From Ciona savignyi (lineage: Eukaryota > Chordata > Ascidiacea > Phlebobranchia > Cionidae), in the NCBI GenBank assembly GCA_000149265.1, contig CH003381.1, positions 1,249,982 to 1,313,981 on the forward strand: DNA of 64,000 nucleotides, written 5' to 3'. A program made the position numbers and the translations under genes. This document shows, piece by piece, positions 25,163-37,500 of this stretch; within the stretch, counting starts at the first letter, position 1; the number at the start of each line of letters is the position of its first letter. The notes under the pieces were generated by a model. The model searched no databases. It had not been told where the DNA came from and worked only from the letters and a program-made list of their open reading frames with translations.

Positions 25163-28100
25163 ATGGGAGAAGCAAAGACGGAACAAAACGAAAAAGACGA
25201 TGCAAGGGAAATCAAAGAGGTATATGTGCGTAGACGAACAAAATAATAGTATGTAACCTATAATAATATTCTCTTAATTTTTGTCATCGGTAAAACTGTT
25301 GTCAGCACGCTTCACACTGATTTATGTAAATATTGCTTGCTTGTAGGAGCCTACTCCAGGATATTACATAAAGGCGAGATATGTGTTGGCCTTCATGGGG
25401 TTCCTCGGAATGTTTAATGTATATTCATTACGAACAAACTTAAGCGTTGCGATAGTAGCAATGGTGAATTCAAGCGGCGAATCCGATGTGAATTCTTCCA
25501 ATGTTTGTCCGGATAGAGGCCAAACTTCGAGCGACACTGCTAATACGGTAAGATGAGCGTATACTGTTATATACTTCTATAAGCAGGCCCGGTGCTAGGA
25601 ACCGCGGGCCCAATTAGAAATGTGATGGCGGGGCCCCTGCTCTTCATAGCAAAATTTATGGGTGTTTATATATCATAAAATACAAACCAGTACATACAAA
25701 CTACAAAAATAGACATTTAATACTTGCTATAAAACAAATTAAAGATAATGTGGATGCTTATTTACGATATATTTTTTTACTTTTAATAGCAAAAAAGAAA
25801 AATTAGGCAATTAACCTTTAGTTTTTCAGAAAAAGACTTTTCTTGCCTTTTTATTAGCAAAGTCATTCAAAATAACTTCAAAGTCAATGGCTTTAGCAAT
25901 CTCGCATTCTATAGAAAGCATAATGACGTAACAGGCAGACACAAAAATATAAATTTGACTTAGTTACGATGCATAACAAATTGATATAATGAGAAAGAAT
26001 ATTATTTCACTTTTTATTTTACGTTTCAGTAGTATTTTAAACCTCGTAATACAGAAAGACCCCCGCTAGCGCGGGGTCCCTTCAATGTGCGGGGCCCAAT
26101 TTGATCTAATCGGTCAAATCGGCCTAAAACCGGCCCTGCCTATAAGTCTTATACATACCTAAGTATAAAAGGAAACACAAGGCTTATTGTCAAGATTACA
26201 GCCTTTATCTTGTGGCATTATTGTGATCTGGCATGTTACCCCAAATAAATGCAATTCTTTTACCCGATAATACGTACGAATAATCTGAAAAACGACAGTG
26301 TTTTAACGCTCTTAAAACCTTGAAGGTAAACATGATCTCCTATCTTCATCTACAGAACGGGATATTCGACTGGAATTCAGCAGAACAGGGACTTGTACTG
26401 GGGTGCTACTTCTACGGCTACATAGTAAGCAACGTGCCAGGAGCATGGCTGGCAAGAAGATACGGTATAAGATTAGTTCTTGGGATTGCAATGCTTCTTT
26501 CATCAATTATTACACTTTTCACTCCACTTGCGGCTCGTTCAAGCTTTGCTCTCTTTGTTGCACTGAGAATAATACTTGGATTTTTTCAGGTAAATTTTTG
26601 GGCAATTACTTGGTCCATAATTTTGTATCACGCAGTATAATTTTGCCAAGTTGTTTAACTCTTGCATAACATTTTATCCCTACTTACTGGTAATAAACCG
26701 TCTAGCTATTTTAGTACAAGCGAAGGATTTATATCTTGGTGCACTTCTTAAGGTAAGGGTCCACTCTAAGGGGTTTAGTTGGATACTGAATAACATTTAA
26801 TTCTGTACGTTATCTGTTAATTTAACTGGGCTTCTAGATGTGATGCATTTAATTTACTGATAATAGATTAACATTATAGACTAAGCAACATAAAGATTGT
26901 ACAACTATGTCTATCTACATTTTTATTAGACTTCTCGTTTTACCTAAATATGTATTTACTGTTTATCCTAAAACTTTTATTTTGAAATTAAGTGTAGATA
27001 GAATGTGTATAATGAAAATATTTGAACAGCGTTATGGTAGATCGCTATAAGTAAATTGTTTAACCCCTAAGTATAATTAACATTTGTATCCCACCGTTTT
27101 GTAAGATTTTTTTTATATCGGGCTTAGTTTCGAACCAGAGTGATCTTGAGAAGACGGTTTTATAAATAGAATTCGGTATATGTATCAGTCGGGATACCCA
27201 TTCGGTCACACGATCGTACCTACAGGGGCGTAACCTTTTTTTTACTGAGCCAAGTTTCGAACCTATGATGGGCTATTCACAAGAACGTTTTTTGTATAGA
27301 AGTCGGTATGTGTATCGGTCGCGTTAACCATTCGGTCACACTATCAAACCTACAGGGGGTGAGCTTTCCCACGATGCAAGGAGCGTGGGGCCTTTGGGCG
27401 CCACCCATGGAACGAAGCGCCCTTATATCAGCCCACATTGCCGGCTCGAGTTTCGGCACTTGTGTCACTTTACCAGTAGCTGGCGTGATTGCGGACCAAC
27501 TTGGTTGGGAAGCTGTCTTTTATGTGACAGGTGAGTGATATGCTGACTGATGTGATAATTGTAATTTAAATGTGAGCAGTAGGGTCAATACATTATTTTT
27601 GAAGGTGTATTATTGGTAACTTGTAAAGAAATAAAAAATAATCGAAAATAAATGTTTTCGTAGGTGGAGTTGCGTTACTTTGGAGCTGCATCTGGCTTGC
27701 TATCATACACAACTCCCCGTCGGTACACCCGAGGATATCAGAACAGGAAAAAAACTACATTAATGACAGTATTGGGGTAGAAAAGTATAAACAAGAGGTG
27801 TGTGCAGACTTGAATACCTAACGGTCGGCTTTATAACTTTAGTTTAGCATCAATTGCAGATTTAGCATCAACTCCATATGTTAAACTGAAACTCTTAACA
27901 ACGTTCGTTCATTTCCTTCACACATAAAAAACTAATAAATTTTAAAGTTCTACCAACGGATTTTTATTTTTAGTACCGGCCTAATTTTCGAATTCATGAT
28001 GGGCATTTTCTGCCACATAATTATTCGCTTTACCAGAACAATTATATATTTATTGTGCGAGGTTTTAAACGCCTGGTGGGGGCGTCACCAATACCATTTT

Positions 28101-29749
28101 TATAGATTTGACAATAGTCGTTAAAACACGACCTGGTTAAACAAATAAAAGAAGTATAGTAATAAAATTCCACGGTTGTAGTACCTATAATTACTACCGT
28201 TCATTAATTATCGCCAATTATGATTTTTCAGGGAGTGAAAAGACGAACCCCTTGGCTGTCAATGCTTACGTCATTACCTTTACTTGCGATACTGACTGGC
28301 CACTTTGCTAGTAACTGGGGAAACTATACTTTGCTTACAATGCTTCCTAGTTACATGTCTTCAATTCTTAAATTTGACCTTTCAACCGTAAGTTAAACAC
28401 ATATTCATTTAATCCGATATATGAATTAGATATTTATAATATTTTACAGAGCGGCTTTTTATCGTCGGTCCCCTACATTTTACAATTTCTATTTACTCTT
28501 GTTGGTGGCTACATTACTGATGTTATACGAAAACGTGCTTTAACTTCAACAATTGTTATCCGCAAAGTTAACACAACATTGGGCTTAGCCATTCCTGCCG
28601 CGTTCATCGTCCTGGCAGGATATATTGGTTGTGACGTGGCCGCTGCGGTCGCCTTCTTCTCTATTTCAGTGGCGTTTAATGCTTTAACAGGTGAGGTGGA
28701 TTTTGTCATTGGTACTTTCCCTAATTTACTTACGTATAGTGAGTTAAATACAGTATTATTATTAAACAACATGAGTGCCCGTAATAAATGTGAGCTGCTA
28801 TAAAAACCGATTACGTGAATTTTAATGTTATATTTATATTTGATTTGTTTATGTCAAAGGCACTATAACTGCCAGGCCACGATATGTCTCATTTTGTTTG
28901 CTTATAAGGTCAATCAGGTAGTATCTTATTTTATTGCCTACCTTTCTTTCACATATAGACGTTGTGTTTATTTTATAAAAACTATGTGTGGTAATTATAT
29001 TCATATATTTAACCAGTCCCTGGGTGCAAAGCAAACACAGTAGATATCGCTCCTAAATACGGGGGAATTATTTATGGAATGTCCAATACACTTGCCAATA
29101 TACCTGGATTTCTAGCTCCCCAAGTGGTAGGACTGATACTGCTGGACGGGGTGAGTTTTGTTATCATTATGTTACGATGCGCTACAAACATTAACTTTCC
29201 TTTTTTATGCCTTATTTACTAAAGTCCCCTTTCCGGTTCCTTTGATAGATTTATTGTATTCTGGTTGACCAATTTTCGTCCGACCGTTTACAGAATCGGC
29301 TGTATGAATAAATGTTGCTTAATAAATGTTACGTGTGGGACTCTTTCTGCGTTTACCATGAACACTTATTGTCCTATCCTGTTCGTTTCTTGTAGTTTAT
29401 TGTATTTAAAGAAAAGGTCTGGATACGTGCATTTTAAAAAGCCTATATTATTGACTTATTGCTTACTAATTTGCTTGACTTATTGCTTACTAAAGTACTA
29501 ATTTGCAGAACAGTGTCACGCAATGGCAGACGGTGTTTTGGATAAGCGCTGCAATATATTTGACAGGGGCGATCGTTTATTTATTATTTGGTTCCGGGGA
29601 AGAGCAATCGTGGGCTGCAGGCGATATCGTACAAACATGCGAAAAAGGTTTGTAGTTTTTTATTCTGCTTTGGTTTGTATCTTAAATTTTCTTAATATTT
29701 TTTAGAGTCACAGAATCCAGTAGAATCAGTTCATTCAACCAAATTGTAA
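25163..29749 (+). CDS. SLC17A: SLC17 family anion transporter (sialin / type I phosphate transporter-like)
   Basis: Major facilitator superfamily organic anion or phosphate transporter. Ten phase-consistent exons: 25163-25219 (ATG), 25347-25547, 26356-26589, 27356-27530, 27664-27797, 28232-28387, 28450-28690, 29017-29150, 29509-29647, 29706-29749 (TAA), giving 504 residues, close to sialin's 495. Hallmarks in order: [20 protein letters not shown] and [10 protein letters not shown] (TM1), a glycosylatable first extracellular loop ([11 protein letters not shown]), [29 protein letters not shown] (MFS loop motif), [33 protein letters not shown], and [20 protein letters not shown]. If the last donor is not used, translation stops eight bases later (29653-29655) with a shorter tail. 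Substrate cannot be told from sequence: sialate, phosphate, urate or glutamate are all known in the family. Exon 4 is preceded directly by a family B SINE cluster. Confidence 0.93.
25584..26138 (-). mobile_element. hAT-like non-autonomous element, long copy (555 bp)
   Basis: Lies in SLC17 intron 2, in reverse orientation to the 13494 copy. The left end is CAGGCCCGGTGCTAGG; the right end is CCTAAAACCGGCCCTG. The flanks are TCTATAAG and CCTATAAG (7 of 8 identical), a good target-site duplication. The internal sequence is AT-rich with GC-rich subterminal hairpins and no transposase frame. Confidence 0.85.
27108..27355 (-). mobile_element. Family B SINE, two tandem units next to the SLC17 exon 4 acceptor
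   Basis: Two units of about 123 bp with tRNA-Ser-like A box (GTGACCGAATGGTTAACGCG on the minus strand) and B box (GGTTCGAAACTTGGC). Each unit ends on the plus strand with CCTACAGGGG. In the second unit this CAG is the 3' splice site of SLC17 exon 4, and the following G bases are the first coding bases. Confidence 0.7.
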
Positions 29750-30048
29750 ACACATGTACTCTAAAGCTTATACTAAGATGAAATCAACATTTTAATTGTC
29801 AAACTGTAATTGTGAACAATTTTAATATAAAGTTGGCGTAAATTTAGAGTTTATTTAAAATGATATCACAAACTTTTTGTTATACGTTTATTGATCATCG
29901 TCTATTTATGGTTCATAGTTTTGTGGCGTTTTATTGATTAAGGCGTTGCTGTGGATTGTTTCGTCTAACAGTATTGAGTTTTTAGATATTTGAAATCCGA
30001 CAAAAATAGTTGAGAAAACAAAGGAGAAGTAAACCCTAACATTGGTTT

Positions 30049-30350
30049 TAGGATAGGATATAGGAGAGGATATTCATGTTTATCCCCGTGAATGAGAAAA
30101 TCAAGGGGGTTAACACACGGGCAATCGTCAGGTCCGTTCACGCCCACCGCCGGGTTACCAGAGCTATTGCATTGTGTATGATTCGCACATTCCCTTAATT
30201 TGGTAAAACCCATTAATCCGCTATAAGGTTCAGGCAATGTCCGTTAAGTGCCTTGCCCAAGGACACAACCGACCAGCTGGCGACAAGCTTCGTACCAGCA
30301 ACTCTTCTGCTGAAAGGCGACGCACTAAACCACCAGACTAACCTGCCGGA
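30049..30350 (-). mobile_element. SINE A, full length
   Basis: Intergenic copy, tail repeats TAGGATAGGATATAGGAG at the left end. Confidence 0.9.
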
Positions 30351-30918
30351 CTGACAACCTGTCGGTTTTTAAACCACGGTAGATGTTCTAAGCAGAATAT
30401 AATAGATACACCAATGACATGTCTCTTTTGTGTTTGTACGCTATTTTTAGAAGCCACTACTGCAATAAAGTTGAAAATACAACAGATCATTTTAACGCTT
30501 CTTTAAATGAGTTTCATTTTACCAATCTCTGATATGCAAACTGGATTTACGAAAAGTGCTGCAACTTAAAACACACGCATAAAAATAATATATTTCAGTT
30601 GGTAAAGCGTTGAATGGTTAAATGCACCCGTCGCGTGACTTTTTTCCGCTACCGACATAAAACAGTAGAAACGTCTTAATCTGGTATATATTATACTTTA
30701 ATAACTTCTATAAACGACAACGGACAGGAGGTAATCTGACGAGTGCCGTGTAAAAACCCAGTTCGTAAGTTTTTGATCAGTCCATTATCAACTTACTGGG
30801 TTCAAAGCACGTCACCAAATGCCGCGCACAAGTCTCAAAGTCTCAACTCTCAATCGACTAGCTTAATCGCTTGGTTTCATTTCTAGGTTATGATTTCTGC
30901 CAAAATCACTAAATAATC

Positions 30919-31171
30919 CGTCCGGTTAGTCTGGCGGTTAAGTGCGTCGCCATTCAGTCGAAAGGTTACAGATGCGAAACTGGTCGCTAGCTAGTCGGTT
31001 GTGTCTTTGATTAATGGGTTCTACCAAATTGAAGGAACGTGTCTATCATATATAACACACTGCAATAGCTCCGTTAACCCGACGGTGGGCGCAAGGTGAT
31101 CTGACGATTACCCGTGTGTTAACCCCATTGGTTTCCCATTCACGAGGATAAACATGAATATATCCTATTCC
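30919..31171 (+). mobile_element. SINE A, internally shortened
   Basis: CGTCCGGTTAGTCTGGCGGT head and TATCC tail; lacks about 40 bp in the middle. Confidence 0.85.
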
Positions 31172-31589
31172 TATATAATCTTATTGGTTAGAAATACTAA
31201 TTGGTACGCTTATTCAGTTAATTAATAACCATGAGGTTGGTTACCGATTCACTAGTAAACCATGTGATATGATTTCAAATATTCACAAATTGTGACCTTT
31301 TAGATTACCTTGTATTTTCACTGACTTGTGACGCAAAACTCATTAAAATGACGTAAAAATACAAACACAGGCATGAGCATAGCGCAAGCGGAAACGGGAA
31401 GTAACGAAATAGCATGAATCGTGTAGTATATCTTCACGCATTAAACTTTCCAGACAAACACTTTGTTTTGCTACCGGTAGTAAGATATATCGGTAGCCTA
31501 TAGCCTCGATATAGTAGGTGTAAACCTTTTTAAGTATTTGAGACAACTAAAGCATCTGATACATAATCTATGTGTACCAAGTCTCCTAA

Positions 31590-34500
31590 ATGAGGTTTTC
31601 TGTATGTCTGGAAGTTTTTCTCTTTTTTTATATTTCTTTTTTTGGTGTGCGCTGCTTGAAACTGAGTTCAGACAACACCGAAACTATTTCTCAGTCTATA
31701 AAATCTATTCGAGACGAAGTTCTGGGAGTGTCCAAGTTTCAAGCACTTATAAAAGATGTAGCAAAACTAGAATCCATATCTTTTGACAGTCAAGCGACTG
31801 CCGTAAAAGTCGCCAGAAGTATAAGCGCGAAATTCAAAAACCGGGCCACCGCAGTTCTACGGTTACAGAAAGAAGTTGCAGACGGATTTACAGCGCAAAA
31901 GTGGAGTCAATGGCAGAAGTGTTGCAAAATACCAAAGCCCGGGCCATCTGATCCAAAGGTTTGGAAGTTAACTGTTTTTTTATTTTAAAGTTTGTTATTG
32001 TGTGGGGATAGCTAATCCCCACAATTGAACGTTAATTACTAAACAATACCAGTAAACAACTAATTGGTTACAAATAGTGTCCCATTTAAACTGACTGCTC
32101 AAATCATATAAAATTGTAATTTGCATGGTTCTGACTACTGGTATAGGTATGAAATATTCCCTATTCCAAATTGACACACACAAAATAAAAGACAAAATAA
32201 CTATATCATTTGTGTACATAATTATCTGATAGGGGACCAATATATTGTTTCTGTTTTCAGATTGATCCCCAAGCTTTATGCAGTATTGAGTCTTCTACGG
32301 CCACTGAAAGCCATAAAACACCAAATGAAAATTTCCTGAAAGTTGCCCAAGAAAACAAAGACCGCTATCCTGGGTTGAAATGGCAATATTTTGGAAGTGA
32401 GCATGGTGTATTCACACATTATCCCGCAAGCTACATTTCCTCATGCAACACAACTTACGACAATAGATTCCGACCATGGTAAGCTTCGACTCAGAAATTT
32501 TGGTTTAATAGCTAAGAACGTCAGCCATCAGCTAAAAGTTTGTAAAGATGAATCATGATTGGGCAGGATGTTGAGATAAAAATGTATTTTTTCCTAATGT
32601 TATATTGATCACATTGTAAAAGCTCTGTACCCATATGTTTTCAAATGTTGCTTATTGCTTTTTGTCCGGCCCGTTGGTCTAGCGGTTAACTGCGTTGCCT
32701 TTCAATCGAAAGGTTGCAGGTGCCAAACTGGTCGCTAGCTAGTTGGTTGTGTCCTTGGGCAAGGCACTTTACGGACATTGCCTGAAGCCAGCGGATTAAT
32801 GGGTTCTACCAAGTTAAAGGAACGTTTCTATCATATACAACACACTGCAATAGCTCCGGTAACCCGACGATGGGCGCGAGGTGATCTGACTATTGCCTGT
32901 GTGTTAACCCCCTTGGTTTTTCCCATTTACCGGGATAAAGATGAATATCCTATCGTATCCTATCCTGCTTTACACATATTTTAGTTTGACAAAATATTCG
33001 CAAATCTAAACATGTTTGCATCTAAAGTAATAAAAAATGCATAAGTGGATCTCTTTTTAAAATTTTCCTAAATTGCCATTCTGTGGTAAAAATATTCATT
33101 AAATAAAAAAATCTGCAAGCTTATTCTGTAAACAGGTTCTCTAGAACAATTACAATCTGATCTAAATGTTTGTAGGTATGTACAAGCAAGCACACCAAAA
33201 CCGAAAGATGTTATTATTGCGATTGACAAATCTGGTTCCATGCTGACTAACAACAGAATAGGAGCAGCAGTGGAAGCAGCAACTACTGTGATTAACACAC
33301 TTAATCCAAATGACCGTGTCACAGTCATACCCTTCGCAAATGAAGCAAGTGCATTGGGTCTGGTAGATTGCCCAAAATCATCTCAAAACTGGAAAGGGTA
33401 AAAGATGTGTGTTTTTGTTTCTGTATAGACATGGCAGTGTGGTTGTCAAAAAAAGCACTCGGCTTAAATTTACCCATTCATCTTTGTTTATTTGTTGTGC
33501 TTGTCTGGCTGAATAGCACTTGTACTTAGAGGGTTTAACTGAAACTGAAAGAACGTCTGACTCATTTGCTGGTGCAACAGATTGAAATAGCTCAAATAAC
33601 CCGACAGTGGCTGCTAGGTAATCAGACTATTGCTCGTGTGATAAAGCCCCTTGCGTTTTCCCATTAAAAATGATAAAACATGAACATCGTATATCCTTAG
33701 TTGTTTTATATGAAATAATCACTTTTAATTGTTTTAAATTCAATTGGAATTTTCCTGTTTGGAAGTCAATTGATTTCTTTATAATTTGTCATAGTTTATT
33801 TTATTTACAAGTATATTGGATTTATACCATAATCCCAATATGCAATCTGAAATTTCAGTTAATCTCTTTATATTTTGTTAGTACGTACAATGTAAGCTTC
33901 TGTTCCTACACTTGTTTCAACATCAATTTATATTTATTTCAGGTTAACAAGTTGTTATAAAGACATGATGGCAAGTGCTACACCGCGCAATATTCATCAC
34001 TTAGCCAATGAAATAAAGAAAATTATTCCACAAGGTGAAACGTACTACACAAATGCATTGACGTTGGCTTTTGATTTCTTGGAGAAAGCTTATCAAAGTG
34101 ACATAAAGGAGTTATCAAACAGGTGATAAGTTATGGAAGGATCGATGGACAAAAAATGGTTTACAATACCCAGCACATGATAGATTCTTTTCTAATTACA
34201 TTCTAATTGGTGTCTTGTTACCAAAGGATGGAAATGAGCACCTGTCACTGTCGAGCCATGATCACTGTGCATATTACTAAACCACACTACCTCAAAGTCC
34301 TATCTCAACATACAAAATAGCTATGTTTTTTTTGTCCTATACCAGAGCCCATGGCAATTAAATTTAAATCAACAATCAGTAAAATGCATTGAGTGAATGC
34401 TGGTTGATTTTCTGATGTGTGGGTAGCAGTTTTTAACAGTGCAAACATTAAGCTTTCATAGGCTTTTACTCTATGTAGAGCAAAAGTAATAGCAGAATAT

Positions 34501-37500
34501 GGATAGAAAACTTCGATTAAAGTCAATCCCGCTCCTAAATAATTCCCATTGGTTAAGCACCAAAATATCTTTGCGTACATTCCTATTATAGCAAAATCTG
34601 TTAAAACGGGATGCTGCATTCTAGTAATAAATATCACAGTACTGCTGTTTTAATTAAGTCGATTAATCCACTTGATTCAGGCAATATCCGCGCTTAATGC
34701 CTGGTCAAAAGACACAATCCACTAAGCGATTGTCTGGTATCGACTGAACAAGATGCTACACAATCTCTAATTGAGCTATGTGACCTCTGGCACCCCATGG
34801 CACATATACCATTGTGTAGGGAGAGTAGGTCTACTATCCTAAACATGGTGTTGTGTTAGTTTCTGGCAAGTGCATGTGTTTATTGTGTAGTGTGCATACA
34901 AATGGTGAATGATCACATTGTTATGCTACAAGTTTATCTTTTGTTTCGTACTAATTCCTATTCCATGGTCGCATACAATTGTTACAAACCATCCCTAATA
35001 TCCCAGGACCAGCATTAAGCAGGACGAAATCGCGAAGTCTCGGGATCGGGTTATTTTATTTCTATCCGATGGAGTACCATCGGATTCGCCACTTCATATA
35101 TTCAAGCTAATCAAACGACGCAATCTTCTTTTGAAAAACAGTGTTGTCATATTGTGTTATGAACTTGGCAAAGGGACATTTGGCCCTGCACTGAAATTGA
35201 TGGCCAGACAGGACTTTTCTTTTCACAATCTCACAGTGGATACGTCAGTATGTCCCGCTTGTGATAAACCAAAACCAGGTGTTTTCCACAAAGTAATAGA
35301 AACAAAGAATCTACGCTCAGCTATGGGATCCTACTACAGCTTTTTCGCTAAACACAAGTCATCAAGTGAGACTTCATATGCAGCAGCAGAAGTTGTATGG
35401 AGTGTGCCGTACTATGATGTTGGTGGGCTAGGACTTGTTGTAACTGCTGCTGCACCGGTGGTGGTAAATGGTAAGTTTATTTGCCTTGAGGATATTACCA
35501 CAGGCACTGCGGATGGTAAATAACAGGGGTGTCAGTTCACCATACAAAATATAGTTTCAGATAGGTTCTCATTTTTATCTCTCGGGTTGAAAAAGGTCCA
35601 GACAAGCTTTCCACAGTTTTACCCTATTTTATTCACTAATTGAGAATCTCTGCTTTGCACAGAAGCTAGTAGGCATGCTTAGGTGAATATACTGTTGGTT
35701 CATGCACACAATATTTTAAAAAATTTGATTTTTTTCTAGACAAACTGGTTGGAGTTGTTGGCGTGGATCTTACAATGCACGAGTTAATTGCTGATGTCAC
35801 ATACTTCAGTGTAGCTGCCAACATGGGTTATGCCTTCTTACTTGACATCTTTGGCAAAGTTATGATGCACCCATTATTACCTTCACCCGCCGCTGTTTCT
35901 GACGACCCAGTTATTACTGGCAAGTCCATTTTTAACTTAATTTCATCCAATATGTTTGTTGACTTTGGTATCTTCTGACAAATCGTAAAATTTCACCCAT
36001 ATCCTGAGCTAGTGTATAGTGTAATTTCTTAATATAATTTTTTTGTAAAGCATTTTAATCAAATAATGTAATTTTGTGTAAAGCATTTCAATATATAAAA
36101 ATTATTTTGTGTAAAGCATTTCAATAAAATATTATAATTTTGTGTAAAGCATTTTAATAAAATATTATAATTTTGTGTAAAGCATTTCAATAAAATATTG
36201 TAATTTTGTGTAAAGCATTTCAATAAAATAATATAATTTTGTGTTAAGCATTTCAATCAAATAATATAATTTTTTGTAAAGAATTTTAATAAAAAAGATA
36301 ATTTTGTGTAAAGAATTTCAATAAAATAAGATAATTTTGTGTAAAGAATTTTAATAAAATTATATAATTTTGTGTAAAGCATTTCAATTATATAATATAA
36401 TTTTATGTAAAGCATTTCAATAAAATAAGATAAATTTGTGTAAAGAATTTCAATAAAATAAGATAATTTTGTGTACAAAACATTATAATTAAACTTCACA
36501 GGTGTGGAGGCGTTTGAAAGATCTCCTGATGTTTTAAACTTCCTCGCGGATGTTATTCAACACGAGTGCGTTGGATCTGAGGAATACTGTGTTTACACGG
36601 GTATCTTTAACATGGACCACATTCTGCCTTCAGTAAGTTGCACTTAGATCTTGTATCCCTATTTCTAGCTAGCACTGAAACAATTAAATACCACTTAAAA
36701 AGCGTGTTTTTTAAAAAATGATTAAAAAATCAAAAAGTGGGAATATATGTTTTTTTGTGGTCTGTACAGGTAAAACGTTATTTTGCAATGTATTTGTAGT
36801 ATTTTTAGTGGCTATTTTAAAATATAAAACTATTTTAATTTTACAATAACAAATTCATTTTATGTCAAACCATGCAACACATGCCCCTACAATCTTTTTA
36901 TTGTTTGTGTGGTTTATAACCTATATGTAAAGTGTATGATATTTCTTTTAGGAACCTTGTCTTTTCTTATTCAGTATTCTTGTTTTTATATTGTAATAAC
37001 CACATAAAAACAGTAATTCTTGATAACCACATGCTAAGAAAAACGGTTTAAATGTATTTAACGCCGCTGCCAACCTCATTATGATATATTACGAGCATAT
37101 TAATTTACTTTTTACTGTAACAGAAATTAAGTGTTGGTAAGATCTCAATACATATATTTGATAGTTTATGTTATGTTTGTTAAATATTATAGATGACATA
37201 TAAGCATATATACTAAAAAATATTAAATATAGGATATTATCAACAACAAAAAACATCCAAAATTAATACCCCGTCTCCGTCCAAGTATACCCTGGTTCAA
37301 GTAACCCCGTCTCCGTCCAAGTATAGCTGGTTCAAGTAACCCCGATTTACGGTACCAATTCCAGGGCCACAAGGAGGTAATCTTACATAGCGTGATGTCA
37401 TCACTATCATGTAGTCATGTCAGCAATACGAAGTTCATAATTTGCATTGTCATGGATAATGATGTCACAACCTTGACTGATCTTGCACCACAGCCGGTTC

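Larger units (their letters stand above)
29750..31589. other. Intergenic region between SLC17 and the CACHD1-like gene
   Basis: Holds SINE A copies at 30049-30350 and 30919-31171 and a degraded fragment around 30720-30880. I see no further gene. The last 250 bp before 31590 should include the CACHD1-like promoter, but no clear TATA element was recognised. Confidence 0.5.

Noticed and set aside
36059-36499. Minus-strand repeat protein with 11-residue units
   Set aside because: Produced by the 33-bp intronic minisatellite; antisense to the CACHD1-like gene.
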